The notes under the pieces were generated by a model that ran no database searches, was not told where the DNA came from, and worked only from the letters and a program-made list of their open reading frames with translations. Shown here one piece after another: positions 39,155-44,383 of a DNA stretch of 44,383 nt. Every line of letters begins with the position of its first letter. Positions within the stretch are counted from its first letter, which is position 1. Source of the stretch: Rhodospirillales bacterium (GTDB taxonomy: Bacteria; Pseudomonadota; Alphaproteobacteria; Rhodospirillales; JASLLZ01); the NCBI GenBank assembly GCA_030754885.1, contig JASLZL010000029.1, positions 1-44,383 on the forward strand. The letters are read 5' to 3'. The position numbers and the translations under genes are program-made.

Positions 39155-39501
39155 CGCCTTTGTCCTCCGTCAGCCAGGGCGGTGGTCTCCGCCGGGTTAG
39201 CGGCACGCCCTTTGGCGCCCACCAGCGGCCGTCGGGGAAGATTGGCCAGGGTGCTCAATTGCTCCGGCCTTACCGGCGTCAATCTCAAGAAGCGCTCGGC
39301 CAGCCGACGTAGGCGCCAGGGATCATTGAGATAGCTCCACTCGGCTTTAAGCACGTGGATGGCCTGGCTTTCGGCGACGATGGCGCGATCAAGCGCAGCC
39401 AGCTCGTCCTCCAGCTTGCGCACCTGGAACTCAAGGGAGAACAGCACGACCGTCAGCACGACACCGAGGAGCAAGGACATCAAAGTGGTGGTACGGATCA
39501 T
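39151..39501 (-). CDS. ftsL: Cell division protein FtsL
   Basis: FtsL is a small bitopic protein that, with FtsB and FtsQ, activates FtsWI. The 116 residues have one N-terminal membrane helix (about 6-24) and a leucine-zipper-like coiled coil (VRKLEDELAALDRAIVAESQAIHVLKAEWSYLNDP), followed by RLRRLAERFLRLTP, typical of alphaproteobacterial FtsL. It lies between rsmH (12-base gap) and ftsI (ATGA overlap), which supports the call despite low family conservation. Confidence 0.92.
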   Translation of the reverse strand: MIRTTTLMSLLLGVVLTVVLFSLEFQVRKLEDELAALDRAIVAESQAIHVLKAEWSYLNDPWRLRRLAERFLRLTPVRPEQLSTLANLPRRPLVGAKGRAANPAETTALADGGQRR

Positions 39502-39513
39502 GACCGCTCCCCC

Positions 39514-40500
39514 TCACGCGGCCTGCCGGGTTTTGCCGGTCTCCGGTGTGTCGGGCCAAGGCGGCGCCGAGGTCCGCTCTGCCGCGCGCAGGCGCGCGGA
39601 CCGGGCGCGCGGATTTTCGGTGACCTCACGGGCCGAAGGCTTGATGGCGCCCCGGCGCAACAAGCGAAAACTGGGTGCCGGTTCGGCTTTGGGAAGATCG
39701 GGCCGATGCCGTGAGGGTCTGGGACCGGCGCCGCTGCGCTGCCTCAGGAACTCCTTGACCCGGCGGTCCTCCAGCGAATGGAAGGAGACGACGCACAGCC
39801 GCCCGCCTGGATTGAGAAGGGTCTCGGCCGCGCTCAAGCCGCGCTCCAACTCGCCTAGCTCGTCGTTAACGTATATGCGCAACGCCTGGAAGGTGCGGGT
39901 AGCGGGGTCGATTCCGCTGGGCGAACGAGGAACCACGCGGCGCACCAGATCGGCCAATTCCCCCGTGCGCGAAATGGGTGCGTGTACACGGGCTTCGACA
40001 ATGGCCCGGGCGATGCGCCGGGACGCGCGCTCCTCGCCGAAGCGATAGATAATATGTGCCAAGTCCGTCTCACCCAGGGTGTTGACCATATCGGCGGCCG
40101 TCTGGCCCTGGTTTCCCATACGCATGTCGAGGGGGCCGTCGCGACGAAAGGAGAATCCGCGTTCAGCGTCATCGACCTGCATCGATGAAAGACCGAGATC
40201 GAGGGCGACACCATCGACCCGGTCGAGATCAACGCCGGCGAGTAGGCGCACCATGTCCCCATAGCAGCCCGTCAGGATCTTGAAGCGTCCCGCATAGCGC
40301 CGATCAAGATCGGCGCCGGCGGCTACCACCCCTGGATCACGGTCTATGCCCAAAACGGTGCACAGCGCAGCCCGCAGCAGGGCTTCGGAGTAGCCGCCAG
40401 CGCCGAAGGTGCCGTCCACGTAAGTGCCGCCGTCGTGCGGTGTCAACGCGTCCACCACCTGGCGCGGCATGACCGGTCTATGAATGCCGGGCATGCTCAC
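39514..40500 (-). CDS. rsmH: 16S rRNA m4C1402 methyltransferase RsmH
   Basis: RsmH (MraW) methylates N4 of C1402 in 16S rRNA using S-adenosylmethionine. The 328 residues show HRPVMPRQVVDAL, the SAM loop YVDGTFGAGGYSEALL, GVALDLGLSSMQVDDAERGFSFRRDGPLDMRM and VSFHSLEDRRVKEF. The start overlaps the mraZ stop (GTGA, GTG at 40498-40500); an ATG at 40492-40494 two codons later is the alternative. Confidence 0.97.
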   Translation of the reverse strand: MSMPGIHRPVMPRQVVDALTPHDGGTYVDGTFGAGGYSEALLRAALCTVLGIDRDPGVVAAGADLDRRYAGRFKILTGCYGDMVRLLAGVDLDRVDGVALDLGLSSMQVDDAERGFSFRRDGPLDMRMGNQGQTAADMVNTLGETDLAHIIYRFGEERASRRIARAIVEARVHAPISRTGELADLVRRVVPRSPSGIDPATRTFQALRIYVNDELGELERGLSAAETLLNPGGRLCVVSFHSLEDRRVKEFLRQRSGAGPRPSRHRPDLPKAEPAPSFRLLRRGAIKPSAREVTENPRARSARLRAAERTSAPPWPDTPETGKTRQAA

Positions 40501-40973
40501 GTCCCCCCCTCGTTCGATACTGTCGCAGGACGCAACCGCAGAGTGGCGCCGCGCTGGCGCAGGCGCTCAACCGCCGGCCCGCGATGTTCGGTGTAGGTGT
40601 CGGGGTCCCAGATCCTGATGCGGTTGCCGACACCGACGAACAACACCTGATCGGTGATGCCGATGTCTTCCATCAGGTCCTTGGGCAGCACGATGCGGCC
40701 TTCGGGGTCGAATGACAGGGAATGGGCATTTTCCAAGATAACCGTGTTGAGATCATCTTGATCGTCGGAGAACATCTCGATCTCTTCGAGGCTGTCGTTG
40801 AGGCGCTGCATAATGTCCTCGGCGCAGGCCTCAATGGCCGGATACTTAAACAACGGAAAGGCGTAAAGGCCGCCGAATCCCTTGTCGCGAAAGTAATCGC
40901 GGAAAGGCTTGGGCACGGATACGCGCCCTTTCTTGTCAATCTTGTTGATATGCCTTCCGACCAGAAGCGCCAT
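40497..40973 (-). CDS. mraZ: Transcriptional regulator MraZ
   Basis: MraZ is a ring-forming DNA-binding protein with two AbrB-like halves. It represses its own operon, the dcw cluster, in E. coli. The 158 residues contain both halves: INKIDKKGRVSVPKPFRDYF (10-29) and LSFDPEGRIVLPKDLMEDIGI (about 84-104). The first gene of the cluster, it is probably controlled through the five TGGGN repeats 86-130 bases upstream of its ATG. Confidence 0.96.
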   Translation of the reverse strand: MALLVGRHINKIDKKGRVSVPKPFRDYFRDKGFGGLYAFPLFKYPAIEACAEDIMQRLNDSLEEIEMFSDDQDDLNTVILENAHSLSFDPEGRIVLPKDLMEDIGITDQVLFVGVGNRIRIWDPDTYTEHRGPAVERLRQRGATLRLRPATVSNEGGT

Positions 40974-41041
40974 TTAGGTCCCCAAGACCGCTTCGCCTCG
41001 CCTGCCCGCAGACGCCTGGAAACCGGCGCCATGCTTGATTT

Positions 41042-41103
41042 TCCCATGATATATGTACTGGGCATATTTGGGATATCATGGGAAATCATGGGCGTCAATG
41101 GGA
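41042..41103. promoter_or_regulatory. MraZ operator: five TGGGN repeats at 10-bp period
   Basis: On the plus strand TGGGN occurs at 41059, 41069, 41079, 41089 and 41099, always with five-base spacers. One inverted copy (TCCCA) lies at 41042-41046. MraZ is known to bind TGGGN repeats separated by five bases in front of mraZ, so the call is strong. The repeats read on the strand opposite to mraZ. The remainder of the 348-base gap 40974-41321 has no gene, a small inverted repeat (41134-41138 with 41144-41148) and no convincing -35/-10 pair. Confidence 0.85.
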
Positions 41104-41321
41104 TAGAGTGACATTACTTGGGTTAACAAAGTGTTTCCAAAACGGAAATCCGTTGCTCTATGGAGACTTGGAATATCGTCAAGTCCCGGACCCCGACGAC
41201 GGTCAATTTGGATCAAGAATGAGGCAAAAATATGTTCGGTTTTTGTTCTTTTATTGTAAAACCATGATTTCCGTCTTTTCATACGGTCCCATGGCGGTGC
41301 CTGCCTATCAGGATAAATAAG

Positions 41322-41763
<442 letters not shown>

Positions 41764-41769
41764 GCCCTA

Positions 41770-41797
41770 AAGGTAGCCTTCCGAGGCCTAACGTCAA
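41770..41797 (-). promoter_or_regulatory. Promoter of rnpB
   Basis: TTGACG (41797-41792), a 16-base spacer and TACCTT (41775-41770) lie just ahead of the P1 helix that begins at 41763. The -35 overlaps the stop codon of the amidase gene. Spacing to the RNA 5' end is right for sigma-70. Confidence 0.55.
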
Positions 41798-42480
41798 GAG
41801 CACAGTACCACCACGGCAGCGGCCAGACCCGTCGTTTCAGCGTCGGCGACACCGTCAACGCGGGCCGGGCGGAAGCGCCGCTGAAAGGCCATGACCGTGG
41901 CGCCAAGGTCTTCGGTCTCATAACCGATCTCGGTCAGCAGGGCGCTAAGGGTTTCCAGATCCGATGAGGCGGAAACGGGCGTGGCGGGCGCCACCGCCTC
42001 CGGCCAGAGGCCGATACCGACGCCTGCGAGGCGCCGCCAGTCAAACAATTCGCCAGGATCACACTTACGTCGCGGCGCCACGTCGGCATGCCCGACGACG
42101 TTGCGCCGAGCGATGGGATGACGTCCGAGAATGCCTTGGGCAAGGCCTTCAAGTGCGTTCATCTGGGCCTCGGGAAAGGGCCGGTAACCGAACTCGTGCC
42201 CAGGGTTGACCAGCTCGACACCGACCGAGCGGGCGTTGATATCCGCCTCCCCGCGCCACCAGGCCCGGCCCGCGTGCCAAGCCCGCCTTCCCTCGTCAAC
42301 CAGGCGGATGAGCGAACCGTCCTCGTCGATTACGTAGTGGGCGCTGACTCCGGACTCGGGATCGCAAAGTCGCGCCACGGCCGCCTCGGCGCTTCGCATG
42401 CCGGTGTAGTGGATGACCAGCATGTCGATCGGGCACCCGGCCGGCCGCGCATCGAAGTTGGGCGAAGGCATTTCGATCAT
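41794..42480 (-). CDS. AmpD/AmiD-like N-acetylmuramoyl-L-alanine amidase
   Basis: This zinc amidase (amidase_2 fold) cleaves between MurNAc and the stem peptide, in recycling (AmpD) or wall breakdown (AmiD). The 228 residues have zinc ligands H24 (LVIHYTG), H131 and D141 (VGHADVAPRRKCDPG), E89 in SVGVEL, and a C-terminal peptidoglycan-binding-like domain (about 175-225). No signal peptide is visible, which favours a cytoplasmic recycling role, though the extra C-terminal domain is more AmiD-like. Its ATG overlaps the EamA stop (ATGA). Confidence 0.92.
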   Translation of the reverse strand: MIEMPSPNFDARPAGCPIDMLVIHYTGMRSAEAAVARLCDPESGVSAHYVIDEDGSLIRLVDEGRRAWHAGRAWWRGEADINARSVGVELVNPGHEFGYRPFPEAQMNALEGLAQGILGRHPIARRNVVGHADVAPRRKCDPGELFDWRRLAGVGIGLWPEAVAPATPVSASSDLETLSALLTEIGYETEDLGATVMAFQRRFRPARVDGVADAETTGLAAAVVVLCS

Positions 42481-43352
42481 GACACCTGGGCCTTGCCGGC
42501 GGTGGAGAGGGTACCCCGCACCTGGACAATGGCGACACCAACGATGGTGATCAGGCCGCCGCCAATGGTGCGCAGTCCCAGAGGCTCGTCAAGAACTGCG
42601 GCGGCGACAAACACCGCCAGGACCGGCCCCAGAAGGCTCAGGGGCACTACCCGGTTGACGGGATAGCGGCCGAGGAGACGATACCAGAGCGCCAGTCCAA
42701 CGACCGTCGCCACGAGGCCGAGGAAGAGCACCGCACCCCAGCCCCGCCAGTCGGCGGCCACCAGCGTCGCCCAATGCCCGTCCTCGAGGATCAGGGAAAC
42801 CACGAATAGCTGGGGAGCCGCAAGCAATGTCACCCAGGCATTGAGGACAAAGGGATTGACCGGCCCCAGGCGCTTTACCTGGATATTTCCAAGCGCGAAC
42901 ATGAAAGCGCCCCCCACCACCATGAATAGATGAACAAGGCTCGTCTCGCCGCCGCCGGCGCCTCCCAAGATGGCGACGCCGGCAAAGGCCAGCACCATGC
43001 CCCCTACCTGGCTCACGTTCATCCGTTCACCGAAGACGACGCACGCCAGGATGACGCTGAACGGCACGTAGAGCTGGGCCGTGAGGGCGGCGGTGCCGGC
43101 CTCGATGCCGCTCAGGCCGGTGAACATGAGCCCGAAATGGATTGTACCCATGGTCAGAGAGACGATCACGATCTGGGACATTGGCCGGCCCAGCGGCTTG
43201 AGGAACGGCGCCAGCACCAGCGCCGCGACGGAGAAGCGCAGCGACGTCATCAGAAGCGGCGGGAATTGAGCAAAGCCTATCTTGGCGATGATGAAATTCG
43301 TCCCCCAGATCGCGATGACGGCCACGGCCGCGGCGACGTCGAGGGGCCTCAT
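42477..43352 (-). CDS. EamA-family (DMT superfamily) transporter
   Basis: The 291-residue protein has ten predicted transmembrane helices in two EamA halves, beginning RPLDVAAAVAVIAIWGTNFIIAKIGF and, for the second half, HLFMVVGGAFMFALGNIQVKRLG. Such proteins export or import small metabolites such as amino acids or nucleosides; the substrate is unknown. I chose the ATG at 43350-43352 because the first helix follows at once; the in-frame extension to 43475 runs into djlA and lacks family features. Its stop overlaps the amidase start (ATGA). Confidence 0.88.
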   Translation of the reverse strand: MRPLDVAAAVAVIAIWGTNFIIAKIGFAQFPPLLMTSLRFSVAALVLAPFLKPLGRPMSQIVIVSLTMGTIHFGLMFTGLSGIEAGTAALTAQLYVPFSVILACVVFGERMNVSQVGGMVLAFAGVAILGGAGGGETSLVHLFMVVGGAFMFALGNIQVKRLGPVNPFVLNAWVTLLAAPQLFVVSLILEDGHWATLVAADWRGWGAVLFLGLVATVVGLALWYRLLGRYPVNRVVPLSLLGPVLAVFVAAAVLDEPLGLRTIGGGLITIVGVAIVQVRGTLSTAGKAQVS

Positions 43353-43371
43353 GACAGGGGAACGGCGCCGC

Positions 43372-44097
43372 TCATGCCAGGCCGCGCTCTTTACGGATAC
43401 GGTCGTGGGCGGCGTTGATGGCCGCCATCTTGCCATTGGCCAAGTCGACGAATTCCTGGGGCATTCCTTGTGCAATCAGGGTATCGGGATGGTTTTCGCG
43501 GCTCAGATTGCGGTAGACGCGTTTCAATTCGGCATCGGTGGCGCCCGGGGCCAGCCCAAGCACGGTGTAAGGATTTTCGTCTTCGGATTCTCCCAAGCTC
43601 GCCCTGATGCGCTCGAAGACGCGGGCATCGAAGCCGAAGATGGCAGCCACTCTGCGCAGGTAGTCGAGCTCTTCCCGATGAAGGTGGCCGTCGGCCATGG
43701 CAATATGGAAAAGACTGCCCAGGAGTTCTTCGAGCAACGCCGGCTCGCCGGCGAACAGGCGGGCGATCTGCTCGGCATAAGGCTCGAACCCGCTGGCGTC
43801 CTGGCGCGCCTCGTCGAACAGGCGGCCGACGTCCTCCATTTCGTCGGGCGGGATGTGGAAGACCCTTTTGAAGGCGGCGATTTCATCACGGCTGACGTGG
43901 CCGTCGGCTTTGGCCATCTTGGCGCTGAGCACGATGACGGCGATGGTGAAGGCGAGCCTACGATCCTCCGCCGACGCCGTACCGCCGGTCCGCATGCGGT
44001 CCACCGCGTGCCCCGCGAAAGCGCCCAGCAGCGCCCCCAGCGGCCCACCCAGGGCGAACCCCGCCATACCGCCAATGACCTTGCCCCAAATGCTCAT
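43372..44097 (-). CDS. DjlA-like TerB/J-domain co-chaperone
   Basis: The 241 residues comprise a glycine-rich hydrophobic N-terminal segment (7-30, probable membrane insertion), a TerB-like helical domain (about 45-165, with KMAKADGHVSRDE and a second IAMADGHLHREE) and a C-terminal J domain (about 175-241) with the essential HPD at 203-205. J domains stimulate DnaK ATPase. The layout is that of DjlA. The ATG at 44095-44097 fits the membrane segment; an in-frame start at 44181 is less likely. It is the first of three minus-strand genes leading to the amidase. Confidence 0.9.
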   Translation of the reverse strand: MSIWGKVIGGMAGFALGGPLGALLGAFAGHAVDRMRTGGTASAEDRRLAFTIAVIVLSAKMAKADGHVSRDEIAAFKRVFHIPPDEMEDVGRLFDEARQDASGFEPYAEQIARLFAGEPALLEELLGSLFHIAMADGHLHREELDYLRRVAAIFGFDARVFERIRASLGESEDENPYTVLGLAPGATDAELKRVYRNLSRENHPDTLIAQGMPQEFVDLANGKMAAINAAHDRIRKERGLA

Positions 44098-44245
44098 GTG
44101 TGCCGAGGCTCCATGCCATACTACCAATCCGCGCCCAAGATAGGGGGATGGGCCTGCCACGCAAGCCCTTCGTGGCGCCACATCGGGAATCAGCCAGGCA
44201 ATCGCCGGAAATTATGAAATTCGCCACGAATCTATATTTTAAATT

Positions 44246-44383
44246 AGGGGCTGTCCCAGATAACCCATTTTGGGGGTTATCATGGGAGCTATGCGGAAGA
44301 GCCGTCTCAGCAGGTACACACAGGATCGTCTGATTGAGCATTTTGTTGCGGGCACGACGGCCCGTACGGCATCAAGCCTTTGC
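44246..44383 (+). mobile_element. Left end of an IS1595-type (IS1016 group) insertion sequence
   Basis: The element appears to begin at GGGGCTGTCCCAGATAACC (44246), the style of terminal repeat seen in the IS1016 group, and runs off the right edge. The flank 44238-44245 is TTAAATTA-like and AT-only. Just inside, GATAACCC (44258-44265) and GGGTTATC (44273-44280) form a hairpin ahead of the transposase gene. The other end and the target duplication cannot be seen. The 148 bases between djlA and the element hold nothing I can support. Confidence 0.7.
44291..44383 (+). CDS. IS1595-family transposase (N-terminal 31 residues)
   Basis: Only the start is present: MRKSRLSRYTQDRLIEHFV followed by AGTTARTASSLC, a close match in style to the helix-turn-helix opening of IS1016/ISXO2-type transposases as I remember them. 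GGGAG lies two to six bases before the ATG, just after the subterminal hairpin. The catalytic domain lies outside the window, so whether the gene is intact is unknown. Confidence 0.75.
   Translation, partial: MRKSRLSRYTQDRLIEHFVAGTTARTASSLC

Noticed and set aside
41059-41103. The regular repeats as a possible CRISPR remnant
   Set aside because: The units are five bases with five-base spacers, far too short, and match known MraZ sites in front of mraZ.
41104-41321. A -35/-10 promoter for mraZ
   Set aside because: The best pairs (such as TTGTTA with TCTATC) match at only about half the positions, so I do not list one.

Overview
The window comes from a GC-rich Gram-negative bacterium, most likely an alphaproteobacterium of the Rhodospirillales type. 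The evidence is gene order and content: mutY / DciA-like gene / dsbA-like gene / smc / a stand-alone F0 operon (atpI-atpB-atpE-atpF'-atpF, with a b' subunit and no F1 genes nearby), a long division and cell-wall (dcw) cluster continuing through lpxC, bamD, recN and ligA, an alphaproteobacterial-type FtsZ with a long linker, and RNase P RNA beside mraZ. The taxon is an inference from organisation, not from a database comparison.

Region 1 (1-2.9 kb, minus strand) is a small catabolic/uptake locus: an RpiR-type regulator, a translationally coupled class III aminotransferase, and the N-terminal part of a TAXI-type TRAP solute-binding protein that runs off the left edge. ACAAATG-like repeats lie in both non-coding stretches of this locus. 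Region 2 (3.1-12.2 kb) is housekeeping: apt, mutY (opposite strand), a DciA-like gene, a dsbA-like thiol oxidoreductase, smc and the F0 operon.

Region 3 (12.3-18.0 kb, minus strand) is the accessory part and the most interesting. Seven genes in one direction encode an octahaem cytochrome c of the Otr (octahaem tetrathionate reductase) type, a Tat-exported SoxY, SoxZ, an exported protein with three rhodanese domains, a di-haem-type cytochrome b, a DUF4405-like membrane cytochrome with an unusual helical-repeat tail, and a four-helix membrane protein. No soxB, soxAX or soxCD is present. The set suggests a self-contained periplasmic sulfur-handling redox pathway linked to the quinone pool. Its lead promoter region is AT-rich and has an FNR/FixK-like box.

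Region 4 (18.1-41.1 kb, minus strand) is the dcw cluster. In transcription order it is mraZ, rsmH, ftsL, ftsI, murE, murF, mraY, ftsW, murG, murC, murB, ddl, ftsQ, ftsA, ftsZ, lpxC, bamD, recN, ligA. Most genes overlap by four bases (ATGA or GTGA), so translation is likely coupled. murD is missing from its usual place between mraY and ftsW. Five TGGGN repeats at an exact 10-bp period lie upstream of mraZ and are very probably the MraZ operator. Stable hairpins fill the ftsA-ftsZ and ftsZ-lpxC gaps.

Region 5 (41.3-44.4 kb) holds rnpB, an AmpD-like amidase, an EamA transporter and a DjlA-like co-chaperone, all on the minus strand. The left end of an IS1595/IS1016-type insertion sequence runs off the right edge. 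I saw no tRNA, CRISPR array or prophage genes.
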